Shown here in pieces: positions 7,899 to 16,196 of a stretch of DNA of 19,167 bases; position 1 is the first letter of the stretch, and every line of letters begins with the position of its first letter. The position numbers were made by a program, and so were the translations under genes. The stretch is taken from NCBI GenBank assembly GCA_966185765.1, contig CBIFVZ010000073.1:1-19167 (forward strand). Direction: 5' to 3'. The notes beneath the pieces were generated by a model. It did no database searches and had not been told where the DNA came from. It saw nothing but the letters and a program-made list of their open reading frames with translations. This DNA comes from CBIFVZ01 sp966185765 (GTDB lineage: Bacteria; Pseudomonadota; Gammaproteobacteria; Enterobacterales; Enterobacteriaceae).

Positions 7899-8031
7899 CT
7901 GGCGTTATGCTGCGCTGCGATTGTATGGCCTGTTTTATTTCGGCCCTTCATACCGGCGCTTGCCGTCGTTATCACCGTTTCATACCTATTATTACCGTAT
8001 TCTGATATCACCACCTGTGCGCTCATGGCTT

Positions 8032-9240
8032 TCAACCCATACTTATCGCATCGCCAAGCTGAAAGATGGGCAAATACATGGCGATGACCAGCGTGCCAAC
8101 CATTACCCCCATCACCACCATCATTAACGGCTCCAGCGCTGCTGTCAGTTTTTCGGCACGTTCATGAGTACGTTCTGCGTGCCACTGCGCCAGCCTGTCC
8201 AGCATGTCATCAAGACTACCGCTCTCTTCACCAGTGCGGGCAAGCTGAATGCAAAAGGGGGTAAAAATACCTGCCTGAATCAGCGCCTGAGAAAATGATC
8301 CACCAGTGCTGATATGCATGCGCATATCGCGCAACTTTGCCTGCCACCACGGATGCGCCATCGCCATTTCAGCGGCTTTAAGCCCCTGAACCAGCGCGAT
8401 ACCGGACTGTTGCGTGAGGGCCAGGGTGGTATGTATCTGGGTTAGCCGCTGGCCCTGCACCAGTTCAGCAAACAATGGCAACTTCAGGAGAAGACGGTGC
8501 TCTCTGTTTTGCCAGTGCGGCTGGCGGCGCAGGTATGCCCAGCCCGTGGGCAGGAAAGCAATGAATACCAGGCACCCTGGCGCGTTGCGCTCAAGCCAGT
8601 CTGAAAAGGCAATAACATGCTGGGTGAGCGTGGGCAGTGGCGCATTAAAGCTTTGGTAGATACTGGCAAACTCCGGCAGAACAAAAATCAACATTGCGCC
8701 ACTGACCACCAGCGCAATAAGCAGCGTAAACAGCGGATAACGCAGTGCTTTTATCACTTTTTTATGCAGCAGGTACTGTTGCTCCTGCTGGGTGGCTAAC
8801 TGGCGGCAGCAGGCATCCAGCTTTCCTGTCAGCTCACCGGTACGCAGCAGAGCGATAAACAGCGGTGGGAAAACCATTGGCCACTGTTCAAGAATGACAG
8901 ACAGCGCCTGGCCTTGTTCAAGCTGGCGGGCAACCTGTTCAAGCAGGGCGCGCCACGCAGGGAGTGGATGTTGTTCTGCCAGTATCCGGCAACCAAAATC
9001 CAGTGAGATACCGGCGTGCACAAGCGCTGCAAGCTGGCGTAAAAAATCAATCTTATTACGCAAACTCCAGTTATGGCGCGGTGAGAAGGATAGTGATCGC
9101 AATCTGATGGGAATGGCATCGCGCCGTGCAAGCTCCTGTAAAACGGCGTTGCGTTTAGTCGCCAGTGAAAATCCCTGCTTGAGTGCGCCCTCTGGCTCAA
9201 GCACCTGCCAGCGCCAGAGTTTCAGCTTAGTTTTCCTCAT
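8032..9240 (-). CDS. hofC: Type IV pilus inner-membrane platform protein HofC (PilC/GspF family)
   Basis: HofC is the polytopic inner-membrane platform of the type IV pilus / T2SS-like assembly machine, coupling the HofB ATPase to pilin polymerisation. I start at the ATG at 9240 (MRKTKLKLWRWQVLEPEG, 402 aa). The longer frame from 9288 runs far into hofB and adds residues not seen in the family. Two T2SSF repeats are visible. The first contains RTGELTGKLDACC and the second RTGEESGSLDDMLDRLA, each ending in hydrophobic helices (LLIALVVSGAMLIFVLPEF and MMVVMGVMVGTLVIAMYLPI). The gene overlaps the end of hofB by 14 bp. Sequence similarity to the E. coli homologue is clearly lower than for surrounding genes, as is common for these rarely expressed pilus genes. 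Confidence 0.93.
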   Translation of the reverse strand: MRKTKLKLWRWQVLEPEGALKQGFSLATKRNAVLQELARRDAIPIRLRSLSFSPRHNWSLRNKIDFLRQLAALVHAGISLDFGCRILAEQHPLPAWRALLEQVARQLEQGQALSVILEQWPMVFPPLFIALLRTGELTGKLDACCRQLATQQEQQYLLHKKVIKALRYPLFTLLIALVVSGAMLIFVLPEFASIYQSFNAPLPTLTQHVIAFSDWLERNAPGCLVFIAFLPTGWAYLRRQPHWQNREHRLLLKLPLFAELVQGQRLTQIHTTLALTQQSGIALVQGLKAAEMAMAHPWWQAKLRDMRMHISTGGSFSQALIQAGIFTPFCIQLARTGEESGSLDDMLDRLAQWHAERTHERAEKLTAALEPLMMVVMGVMVGTLVIAMYLPIFQLGDAISMG

Positions 9241-10609
9241 GCGGTAAACCCAGCACCCGCCACAGCTCATGTGCCGTGGTGAGTCCATGACTGACGGCGC
9301 TTATTCCGCTTTCCAGCAGTGTCTGCATACCTTGCTGGTGGCAACGCTGCTCCAGCATATGAGCCGTTTCACCTGCCAGAATCGCCTGCCTTAACGTGGC
9401 GTCTATTGGCATCAGTTCAAACAGAGCCAGCCTGTCATAATAGCCGCCATAACAGCGCTCACATCCCACGGCGCGCCAGTGCGTAACAGGTTGTGGTGAT
9501 AGCGCTTGTGGCAGCGTCAATGTTTCAGCGGCGGGCTGCTTACAGTGTGGACAGAGGCGGCGTACCAGACGCTGGGCGACGATAAGCGTAAGCGCGCAGG
9601 CGATTTGCCAGCGTGCAATGCCCATTTGTTCCAGGCGCGTCAGTGTGTCGACAGTAGATTGCGTGTGCAGTGTGGACAGCACAAGGTGGCCCGTCTGTGC
9701 GGCGTTCAGGGCAATCTGAGCGGTTTCTCCATCGCGAATTTCACCCACCATGATGATATCCGGGTCCTGGCGCAGCAGGGCGCGCAGGACTATCTGGAAA
9801 CTCAGCCCTGCCTTTGGATGAATTTGGGTCTGAGTCAACCCATTGAGTGGGATTTCTATCGGGTCTTCCACGCAGGCGATATTCACACCGGGACGATTAA
9901 GCGTGTTGAGTGCACTGTACAGCGTCAATGTCTTCCCGCTGCCAGTGGGACCGGTGACGAGGATTAAGCCTTGCGGTTTTGCCAGTGTGGCGAGAAAGGT
10001 TTTCAGGGCTGCCGGTTCCATGCCCAGCGCCTCGGGTTCAAGTGGGCGTGTGTGCTGGCGCAGTAGCCGCAGGACGGCCTTTTCGCCTGCCCGACAGGGT
10101 AGCGTAGAGAGGCGAAGCGAGAGCTTTTCGCCATGAATTTGCATATCAAACTGGCCGTCCTGCGGCAGTCTGCGTTCAGCGATATCCAGGTTGCCGAGAA
10201 TTTTCAGCCGTGCGATAGCCGCCGTGCACATGGTGCTCGAGAAGCGCGTTAGCGGCTGGAGTACGCCATCCACACGCAGACGAATATGTCCGCCGTTTTC
10301 ATCAGGCTCCAGATGAATATCGGAAGCTCGCCGCGCAACGGCACGCTCAAGAGCATGCTCAATCAACTCAACGGCAGCATTTTGTCCCTCATCAAAGGCA
10401 GGCGTTTGATGTTTGTCTTGTACATGTTTTTCCAGCCGTTGCTGGCTCCAGCTTTCAATGTTGGTACGCTGGCTTGTGGCAAACGCTAGCGCCTGCATCA
10501 GTTCGTTAGACGGTGCGCCGGCGACGGCAACCCGTATAGCGCCCCCTTCTGTGCCTAACAAAACGGCACGGTGCTGTTGGCAAATTTGGTTAAGTCGTTC
10601 GCTTTGCAT
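9227..10609 (-). CDS. hofB: Type IV pilus assembly ATPase HofB (PilB/GspE family)
   Basis: HofB is the hexameric secretion ATPase that powers pilin polymerisation at the inner membrane. I choose the ATG at 10609 (MQSERLNQICQQHRAVLL, 460 aa): GGAG lies 7-8 nt upstream and it starts 4 nt after the ppdD stop, whereas the longer frame from 10645 runs into ppdD. Domain order: N-terminal GspE region with ASDIHLEP and RLKILGNLDIAERRLPQDGQ, then Walker A GPTGSGKT (220-227), Asp-box VEDPIEIPL, and Walker B DPDIIMVGEIRD (282-293). The His-box TGHLVLSTLHT follows. A tetracysteine zinc motif is formed by CPHC (353-356) and CERC (383-386). The gene sits between pilin and platform genes in a compact ppdD-hofB-hofC operon. 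Confidence 0.96.
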   Translation of the reverse strand: MQSERLNQICQQHRAVLLGTEGGAIRVAVAGAPSNELMQALAFATSQRTNIESWSQQRLEKHVQDKHQTPAFDEGQNAAVELIEHALERAVARRASDIHLEPDENGGHIRLRVDGVLQPLTRFSSTMCTAAIARLKILGNLDIAERRLPQDGQFDMQIHGEKLSLRLSTLPCRAGEKAVLRLLRQHTRPLEPEALGMEPAALKTFLATLAKPQGLILVTGPTGSGKTLTLYSALNTLNRPGVNIACVEDPIEIPLNGLTQTQIHPKAGLSFQIVLRALLRQDPDIIMVGEIRDGETAQIALNAAQTGHLVLSTLHTQSTVDTLTRLEQMGIARWQIACALTLIVAQRLVRRLCPHCKQPAAETLTLPQALSPQPVTHWRAVGCERCYGGYYDRLALFELMPIDATLRQAILAGETAHMLEQRCHQQGMQTLLESGISAVSHGLTTAHELWRVLGLPHEEN

Positions 10610-10613
10610 GTAT

Positions 10614-11051
10614 TTACTCCACACCAAAACGGAAAACGTCTTCACAGGCCTGTTTCAGGGCGCTGACACCCTGAGTGTTGCAGGTGCGCTGCCAGCCAGT
10701 AACCCCCTCTTCATTATTCCATTGTGGTGTTAGCGTGACGTGAAGCCCAGTAAGGGTCTCCTGCCCTGTGAGGGTCACTGTGCCTGCGCTAACGGTCATG
10801 GCAGAAACGTAGCGACTGGTTTTGGGTTGCGCAATACCGTTTGTTCCTGACGTGCAGAGGGTTACGCTGCCGCGCTCCAGGGCGCAGATTTCAACGGCGG
10901 TGCGATAAGGTAAGAATGTTTGCAGCATATCGGTCAGGGCTGCCTTACGCAGATAGTTTTGCCAGGCGGGCACGCCGATGGCGCTGAGTATTGCCACGAT
11001 AGCAATCACTACCATGAGTTCAATCAGGGTAAATCCACGTTGTGTCTTCAT
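10614..11051 (-). CDS. ppdD: Major type IV prepilin PpdD
   Basis: PpdD is the major pilin of the enterobacterial type IV pilus. The 145-residue precursor begins with a short leader MKTQRG followed by FTLIELMVVIAIVAILSAIG, the class III signal cut by prepilin peptidase after Gly6. Phe7 becomes the N-methylated first residue, and Glu11 is the conserved Glu5 of the mature pilin. Four cysteines (56, 66, 124, 136) fit the two intrapilin disulfides known for this pilin. The start has a strong ribosome-binding site, AGGAG, 7 nt upstream. No prepilin peptidase or retraction ATPase is encoded in this window. In E. coli this operon is poorly expressed and depends on Sxy-CRP; a partial CRP-S-like element lies upstream at 11175-11190. 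Confidence 0.97.
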   Translation of the reverse strand: MKTQRGFTLIELMVVIAIVAILSAIGVPAWQNYLRKAALTDMLQTFLPYRTAVEICALERGSVTLCTSGTNGIAQPKTSRYVSAMTVSAGTVTLTGQETLTGLHVTLTPQWNNEEGVTGWQRTCNTQGVSALKQACEDVFRFGVE

Positions 11052-11248
11052 GCTTTCTCCTGTGTGGGGAGCGTACTGTGTAATGAAGATGCCAATGGAG
11101 GCGACAGAGAAAGCACGAGCTTACGAGAGAGGTTCAGCACAAAATAGTGACGTTGCATAAGCCGTCAGAAAAGCAGGAAGCGTGCTCGCAATCTGGAAAA
11201 AGTGGAGGCGCGATGAGTGGGGCGCTGCGGTATAACTTTGGGAACAGA

Positions 11249-11276
11249 GAACGCCTGCGCTAATGCGAAGGCGTTC
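11249..11276. terminator. Hairpin after nadC, possible factor-independent end
   Basis: Perfect 8-bp arms GAACGCCT (11249-11256) and AGGCGTTC (11269-11276) enclose an inner CGC/GCG stem around a TAAT loop. It begins 10 bp beyond the nadC stop on the minus strand. No proper T tract follows (TCTGTTCCC on that strand), so it may be an RNA 3'-end stabiliser rather than a terminator. The remaining 11052-11248 spacer presumably holds the ppdD promoter, which I could not define. Confidence 0.45.
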
Positions 11277-11286
11277 AGCATAACAG

Positions 11287-12183
11287 TCAGGGCGTGACGA
11301 AGCGCATGGAGAGATCGAGGGCGCGTATATGCTTAGTCAGCGCACCAACGGAAATATAGTCCACGCCGGTTTGGGCATAATCACTCAGCGTTTCTTTGGT
11401 GACGTTGCCAGATACCTCAAGGCGCGCCTTACCGCGCGAGCGCTGGACTGCCTCACGCATATCATCAAGGGAGAAATTATCGAGCATGATGATGTCGGCA
11501 CCGGATTTCAGGGCTTCGTCCAGTTCGTCGAGTGACTCCACCTCAACTTCGACAGGCACGTCGGGATGCAGCCAGAAGGCTTTTTCTACTGCCTGACGTA
11601 CTGATCCGGAGGCGATGATATGGTTTTCTTTAATCAGGAAAGCATCCGACAGGCCGAGACGGTGATTAGCACCACCGCCGCACAGCACGGCGTACTTCAG
11701 TGCTGTGCGTAGACCCGGTAACGTTTTACGGGTATCCAACAGCTGGGTATGCGTACCGTTTAGCAGATTAACATAGGTGCGAACTTCGCTTGCCACGCCA
11801 GAAAGCGTCTGCACAAAATTCAGCGCGGTACGTTCGCCTGTGAGCAGAACCCGGGAGGGGCCGCGCAGTTCAAACAGCGACTGGTTAGCGCTAATGGTGT
11901 CACCGTCTTCGACATGCCAGGTGACGTCCACATCGCCGCCCAGTTGGATAAAGACTTCTTCCACCCAGCGGCGGCCACAAAACACACCGTCTTCGCGCGT
12001 GATAACGTTCGCGTGAGACTGGCTTTCTGCAGGCAGCAATTGTGCGGTGATATCATTTTGCGGGTCTACTTCTCCGCCCAGATCCTCGCTCAGGGCGCGG
12101 GAAACAGCATCCGGGATATCCACACTAACGCGCTCCAGCAGCGCTTCCCGTCGGCTGTCAGGGTTATAACGGCGGGCAGGCAT
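11287..12183 (-). CDS. nadC: Quinolinate phosphoribosyltransferase (decarboxylating) NadC
   Basis: NadC makes nicotinate mononucleotide, CO2 and PPi from quinolinate and PRPP in de novo NAD synthesis. The 298-residue protein has the family length. Signature regions are ERTALNFVQTLSGVAS, DTRKTLPGLR, KYAVLCGGGANHRLGLSDA (with the H-R pair that binds quinolinate) and FLIKENHI (catalytic Lys). The C-terminal barrel strands EVEVESLDEL, ADIIMLDNFS, LEVSGNV and VDYISVGALT carry the phosphate-binding loops. The start is supported by GGAG 7 nt upstream. The gene is divergent from ampD across 82 bp. It precedes ppdD on the same strand, but with a 235-bp gap containing a hairpin. Confidence 0.98.
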   Translation of the reverse strand: MPARRYNPDSRREALLERVSVDIPDAVSRALSEDLGGEVDPQNDITAQLLPAESQSHANVITREDGVFCGRRWVEEVFIQLGGDVDVTWHVEDGDTISANQSLFELRGPSRVLLTGERTALNFVQTLSGVASEVRTYVNLLNGTHTQLLDTRKTLPGLRTALKYAVLCGGGANHRLGLSDAFLIKENHIIASGSVRQAVEKAFWLHPDVPVEVEVESLDELDEALKSGADIIMLDNFSLDDMREAVQRSRGKARLEVSGNVTKETLSDYAQTGVDYISVGALTKHIRALDLSMRFVTP

Positions 12184-12201
12184 AATTAAACTCCGAAATA
12201 G

Positions 12202-12229
12202 TTGGGCGTAGAGTGAAACATGCTACTCT
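12202..12229 (+). promoter_or_regulatory. Possible ampDE promoter
   Basis: TTGGGC (12202-12207) and TACTCT (12224-12229) are 16 bp apart, with TGC directly before the -10 (extended -10 form TGN). It lies 36 bp before the ampD start, which has a strong AAGGAGAGG ribosome-binding site. The hexamers are weak matches, so the call is tentative. Confidence 0.35.
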
Positions 12230-12265
12230 GAAGCGACGTCAGGTTCCAGACAAAGGAGAGGATGC

Positions 12266-12829
12266 ATGCAGTTGCAAGAGGGGTGGCTGGAAGGCGTGCG
12301 CAGACAGCCTTCGCCCCATTTTGACGAGCGGCCCGAAGGGGAAACACCTTCGCTATTGGTTGTGCATAACATCAGTTTACCACCCGGTGAATTTGGCGGG
12401 CCGTGGATAGATGCGCTGTTTCTTGGCACGCTAGACCCTGACGCACATCCTTATTTTGCTGGTATCGCCCATTTGCGTGTTTCCGCGCACTGCCTGATTC
12501 GCCGCGACGGTGAAATCGTACAGTATGTTCCGTTTGATAAACGTGCGTGGCATGCGGGTGTCTCCTGCTACCAGGGGCGGGAAAAGTGCAACGATTTTTC
12601 CATTGGGATTGAGCTTGAGGGCACCGATACGCTGGCTTATACCGATGCCCAATACCAACAGCTTGTCGCAGTAACTCAGGCTCTGGTCGCGGTCTACCCG
12701 GGCATTGCCCACCATATGACAGGTCACTGTGACATTGCGCCCGAGCGTAAAACGGATCCGGGTCCGGCGTTTGACTGGGCACGTTTTCGTGCCGCCTGCG
12801 CCCCTTTTGTGGATAAGGAGACGTCATGA
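12266..12829 (+). CDS. ampD: 1,6-anhydro-N-acetylmuramyl-L-alanine amidase AmpD
   Basis: AmpD is the cytoplasmic zinc amidase that strips the stem peptide from anhydro-muropeptides during cell-wall recycling. Its loss allows muropeptides to activate AmpR and derepress AmpC beta-lactamase in species that carry ampC-ampR. The 187-residue protein of the Amidase_2 (PGRP-like) fold has zinc ligands H34 (VVHNIS), H154 (TGHCDIAP) and D164 (KTDPGPAFDW), with catalytic E116 (IGIELEG) and K162. The start lies 8 nt after an AAGGAGAGG ribosome-binding site. Its end overlaps ampE by 4 bp (ATGA), indicating translational coupling. All key residues are intact, so the protein looks functional. No ampC or ampR is present in this window. 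Confidence 0.98.
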   Translation: MQLQEGWLEGVRRQPSPHFDERPEGETPSLLVVHNISLPPGEFGGPWIDALFLGTLDPDAHPYFAGIAHLRVSAHCLIRRDGEIVQYVPFDKRAWHAGVSCYQGREKCNDFSIGIELEGTDTLAYTDAQYQQLVAVTQALVAVYPGIAHHMTGHCDIAPERKTDPGPAFDWARFRAACAPFVDKETS

Positions 12830-13680
12830 CGTTGTTTACCCTGCTGCTGGTGCTGCTATGGGAACGCTTGTTTAAGTCTGGTGAACACTGGCAGATAGAT
12901 AGTCGGCTGCAAGCCCTGTTTCGGCGTGTGCGCCATTTCTCAATGGCTCGTACGCTAATAATGACCGCAGCGGCGATGCTGGTGGTGTTTCTCTGTCTCA
13001 GGGCGTTGCATGGGCTTTTGTTCAATGTACCGTTGCTGGTGTTCTGGATTTTGCTCGGCCTGTTATGCATCGGTGCGGGCGTGGTACGGTTGCACTATCA
13101 CAAGTATTTACTGGCCGCGAGCCATGACGATAGCAACGCACGTGCTGCTATGGTGAGTGAACTGACGCTGATTCACGGGGTGCCGCCAGACTGTAATGAG
13201 ACTGAATTTCTGCGCGAGCTACAAAATGGGTTGCTGTGGATAAACTACCGTTTCTATCTGGCGCCGCTGTTCTGGCTAATCCTCGGCGGTTCGTGGGGGC
13301 CGGTTACGCTTGTCGGTTATGCGTTCCTGCGTGCATGGCAGAGTTGGCTCGCGCGTCATCATACGCCGCATCAGCGCTTGCAGTCCGGCATTGACGCTAT
13401 CCTGCATGTGCTGGACTGGGTGCCGGTGCGCCTGGCAGGTGTGGCCTATGCGCTGCTTGGGCACGGTGAAAAGGCGTTGCCTGCCTGGTTTGCCTCGCTT
13501 GGCGATATCCACACCTCGCAGTATCAGGTACTGACGCGTCTGGCACAATTCTCGCTGGCGCGTGACGTGCATACTGATAAAGTGCAGACGCCAAAAGCTG
13601 CGGTGTCGATGGCAAAGAAAACGACGTTTGCCATTGTCGTTGTGGTCGCATTGTTGACCATCTACGGTACGCTGGTGTAA
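12826..13680 (+). CDS. ampE: Inner-membrane regulatory protein AmpE
   Basis: AmpE is a polytopic inner-membrane protein encoded with AmpD and proposed to act as a sensor or transporter in beta-lactamase regulation; its biochemical role is not settled. The 284 residues equal the E. coli length. Membrane segments are visible at about 1-12, 43-63, 67-88, 144-168 and a C-terminal helix, FAIVVVVALLTIYG. The conserved SGEHWQIDSRLQ motif (about 18-29) and a charged cytoplasmic loop lie between them. The protein has a CobD/AmpE-family-like organisation. It overlaps ampD by 4 bp, and a strong hairpin terminator follows. Confidence 0.96.
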   Translation: MTLFTLLLVLLWERLFKSGEHWQIDSRLQALFRRVRHFSMARTLIMTAAAMLVVFLCLRALHGLLFNVPLLVFWILLGLLCIGAGVVRLHYHKYLLAASHDDSNARAAMVSELTLIHGVPPDCNETEFLRELQNGLLWINYRFYLAPLFWLILGGSWGPVTLVGYAFLRAWQSWLARHHTPHQRLQSGIDAILHVLDWVPVRLAGVAYALLGHGEKALPAWFASLGDIHTSQYQVLTRLAQFSLARDVHTDKVQTPKAAVSMAKKTTFAIVVVVALLTIYGTLV

Positions 13681-13695
13681 GCCACTGCTATAGAG

Positions 13696-13720
13696 AAGCC
13701 GCGCACCGCGCGGCTTTCTT
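13696..13720. terminator. Bidirectional terminator between ampE and the GH43 gene
   Basis: Perfect 9-bp stem AAGCCGCGC (13696-13704) / GCGCGGCTT (13708-13716) with an ACC loop. Rightward it is followed by TCTTCT, and leftward by CTCTAT. It occupies the 43-bp gap between two convergent genes and probably serves both. Confidence 0.75.
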
Positions 13721-13723
13721 CTG

Positions 13724-14680
13724 TTAACGGCTGTCCGGCGGCGCTTCACCAAAGTCAGGCATGCCATTTTTGTCCCACTCAAATACCTTAACGCGCGTAT
13801 GGCGACCCGGATCGTAAAGCGGATCGCCCTCAATCTGCGTGTAACTGCGAGCGTGATAAACCAGTACGTCCTGACCGTCTTGCGTGTGGGTAAAGCTATT
13901 GTGACCGGGACCGAACTGGCGGTTTTCAACATTCGTGGTAAATACCGGCTGCGGTGATTTGTGCCAGTTATCCACATTAAGCGGGTCAGCATCAACATCT
14001 ATCCACAAAAGCCCCATACAGTAGTTTTCGTCGGTGGCGCTGGCTGAGTAGGAGACAAACAGTCGATTGCTGTGAGTGACCACCGCCGGGCCTTCGTTAA
14101 CCATAAAACCGCGGCACTCCCAGTCAAACTCCGGCTTACTGAGCATTACTGGCGTGCTTTTTATCGTCCACGGGTTTTCAAGCTCGGCCAGATAGAGGTT
14201 GGTGTTGCCGGGAATATCCGGTGCTTTCTGCGCCCACAAATACCATTGTTTCCCCTGGTGATGGAATGTGGTGGCATCCAGCGCGAAGGTGTCGTACGGC
14301 GTTTTTACCTGGCCCTTTTCAACCCAGCGCCCGGTAAGCGGGCAGTCATCGGCACATTCGAGCACAAACATGCGGTGCTGGAACATATTCAGCGCATCCA
14401 GTGCCTGGGTTGGGGCGGCGGCGAAGTAGATGTACCATTTACCATCAATGCGGTGCAGTTCCGGTGCCCAGATAAGCTCGCTCATCGGTCCGGCTTGCGG
14501 TTTACGCCATACCACCACCGGCTCGGCGTCAGGCAGCGCGGCAATAGTGCTGGCGCTGCGAATTTCCAGTCGGTCATATTCCGGGACTGAGGCCGTAAAA
14601 TAGTAAAAACCGTCGTGACGAAGGATAAAGGGATCGGCGCGCTGCTCAATCAGTGGATTAGGCCAGTTCAGGGTACTCAT
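13724..14680 (-). CDS. Glycoside hydrolase family 43 (arabinofuranosidase/xylosidase-type), cytoplasmic
   Basis: A 318-residue five-bladed beta-propeller glycosidase of the GH43 type. The N-terminal motif RADPFI places D16 as the catalytic base, FALDATTF gives D135 as the pKa-modulating Asp, and VNEGPAV gives E196 as the acid. H260 in FGPGHNSF is the usual metal-site His. There is no signal peptide and no carbohydrate-binding module, so it should act in the cytoplasm on imported oligosaccharides. It overlaps the upstream GPH transporter gene by 4 bp, which ties substrate uptake to hydrolysis. The short single-domain form resembles exo-alpha-1,5-L-arabinofuranosidases more than the roughly 550-residue XynB beta-xylosidases, but the substrate (arabino- or xylo-oligosaccharides) cannot be fixed from sequence alone. 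From memory, K-12 has no such gene between ampE and aroP. Confidence 0.88.
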   Translation of the reverse strand: MSTLNWPNPLIEQRADPFILRHDGFYYFTASVPEYDRLEIRSASTIAALPDAEPVVVWRKPQAGPMSELIWAPELHRIDGKWYIYFAAAPTQALDALNMFQHRMFVLECADDCPLTGRWVEKGQVKTPYDTFALDATTFHHQGKQWYLWAQKAPDIPGNTNLYLAELENPWTIKSTPVMLSKPEFDWECRGFMVNEGPAVVTHSNRLFVSYSASATDENYCMGLLWIDVDADPLNVDNWHKSPQPVFTTNVENRQFGPGHNSFTHTQDGQDVLVYHARSYTQIEGDPLYDPGRHTRVKVFEWDKNGMPDFGEAPPDSR

Positions 14681-16089
14681 AACGCTTTCCTTACGGTTTC
14701 GCTGGTGGACTTTTGCGTCTGCCAGTCATTCAGTTCGTGATAGCGGTTGCGGCGTTTTTCTAAATCGGCCTGTATTTGCACCATCAGATTGCGATCCACC
14801 TTGAGCAGACGTACCACGCCCGCCGTGATGAGATAGCCGATGCCTGGAATAACGGTAAAAAGCATCACAATACCGTTAACTGCCGATGGGCTCTGCTGGG
14901 TTAAGCTTGCGTCATAGCCAAACCCGGAGAGCAGGAAGCCGACCATTGCCCCCGCCACTGCCAGACCCACCTTCAAAAAGAACAGGTTGCCGGAGAAACT
15001 GATGCCGGTAATGCGTTTGCCGGTTTTCCATTCGCCGTAATCATCCACGTCCGCCATCAGCGACCAGTGTAGTGGTGAGGGGATTTGGTGCAGGATGTTT
15101 AGCAGGAAATACATCACCACAATCAGGGGCGTGGCGTGCGGGTTCAGGAAGTAAAAGCCGCAGGAAAATAAAGCCAGCGCGATGTTAGTCCAGAAGAACA
15201 CTTTGAGTTTGCACCAGCGGTCAGTCAGTACTTTTGCCAGCGCGCTGCCTGCCATCATGCCCACCACGCCAAGGCTGATAAACAGCGTGGCGAAATGCGC
15301 GCTCTGGCCCATCACCCACGTGACGTAATACATAGTGGCGGCCATGCGAATAAAACCGGGGCAGACGTTGCACAGCGTGAGCAGCAAAATGCGCACCCAC
15401 TGGTCGTTTTTCCACACGTCACGCAGGTCTGCTTTTAGCGCGTCGCGGCTCGGCACCGCCGGGCGCACGCGCTCGCGCACGTTGGCAAAACAGAACAGGA
15501 ACATGCACATGCCGATGAATGCCAGCACCATCATTGCCATCTGGTAGCCTTTGGCTTTATCGCCCTCGCCAAACCACTCAACCATTGGTAGTAAAGAGAG
15601 CGTGAGCAGCAGTGTGGCAAGCCCTACCATGACAAAACGATAAGACTGGCAGGCCACGCGCTCACCCGGATCGCGGGTGATTACGCTGCCGAGTGAGCAG
15701 TAGGGAATATTAATAGCGGTATAGGTTAGCGACAGCAGGAAATAGGTCACAAAGGCATAGACAACCTTGCTGCTGTAATCCCACTGTGGCGTGGTAAACA
15801 TCAGCACGCTGAACAGCGCAAACGGGAAGGCAACCCACAATATCCACGGACGAAAACGGCCCCAGCGGCTGCGGGTACGGTCGGCCAGTGCGCCCATAAT
15901 CGGGTCGGTGACGGCATCAATCACGCGCACAGATAGCAGCAAAACACCGACCAGGGCTGGCGACAGGCCAAATATATCGGTATAGAAATAGTTAACAAAC
16001 AGCATGATAGCGCCGAAGATGATATTGCAACCGGCATCACCCATCCCATAGCCAATTTTCTCTTTTACAGACAGTTTGCTGTTATCCAT
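14677..16089 (-). CDS. GPH-family (MelB/XynP-like) oligoside:cation symporter
   Basis: A 470-residue, 12-helix inner-membrane transporter of the glycoside-pentoside-hexuronide:cation symporter family. The hallmarks are KIGYGMGDAGCN near the N-terminus (11-22), SVRVIDAVTDPIMG with D58 and D62 equivalent to the MelB cation-site aspartates, and WGRFRPW (76-82) after helix II. The second half carries HQIPSPLHWSLMADVDDYGEWKTGKR, the typical loop before helix XI. A Shine-Dalgarno AGGAG lies 8 nt upstream of the ATG. It is the first gene of a two-gene operon with the GH43 glycosidase, suggesting import of pentose oligosaccharides with Na+ or H+. No dedicated regulator is adjacent, but a CRP-like site lies about 115 bp upstream. 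Similar paralogues include YagG, YicJ and XynT. Confidence 0.92.
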   Translation of the reverse strand: MDNSKLSVKEKIGYGMGDAGCNIIFGAIMLFVNYFYTDIFGLSPALVGVLLLSVRVIDAVTDPIMGALADRTRSRWGRFRPWILWVAFPFALFSVLMFTTPQWDYSSKVVYAFVTYFLLSLTYTAINIPYCSLGSVITRDPGERVACQSYRFVMVGLATLLLTLSLLPMVEWFGEGDKAKGYQMAMMVLAFIGMCMFLFCFANVRERVRPAVPSRDALKADLRDVWKNDQWVRILLLTLCNVCPGFIRMAATMYYVTWVMGQSAHFATLFISLGVVGMMAGSALAKVLTDRWCKLKVFFWTNIALALFSCGFYFLNPHATPLIVVMYFLLNILHQIPSPLHWSLMADVDDYGEWKTGKRITGISFSGNLFFLKVGLAVAGAMVGFLLSGFGYDASLTQQSPSAVNGIVMLFTVIPGIGYLITAGVVRLLKVDRNLMVQIQADLEKRRNRYHELNDWQTQKSTSETVRKAL

Positions 16090-16196
16090 CGATATCTCTC
16101 CTGACGAGGTATGGACGGAATTATTGTCCGAAGATTCCTGGAGTATGCAGCAGGATAGCGCCGTGAAGATGGACGATTGTGTCGAGGAAAGGAAAG

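Noticed and set aside
7881..8087. Small hydrophobic plus-strand frame (68 codons) after guaC
   Set aside because: Its start lies in the guaC terminator loop, it has no ribosome-binding site and it runs into the 3' end of hofC; likely chance.
9241..9288. Longer N-terminus for HofC
   Set aside because: The extra 16 residues would lie deep in hofB and do not resemble the family; the ATG at 9240 fits homologues.
10610..10645. Longer N-terminus for HofB
   Set aside because: It overlaps ppdD and lacks a ribosome-binding site; the ATG at 10609 has GGAG at proper spacing.
16140..16175. AraC-type half-sites upstream of the GPH gene
   Set aside because: TAGC and GGAC motifs occur but not with the spacing of known AraC sites; too weak to call.
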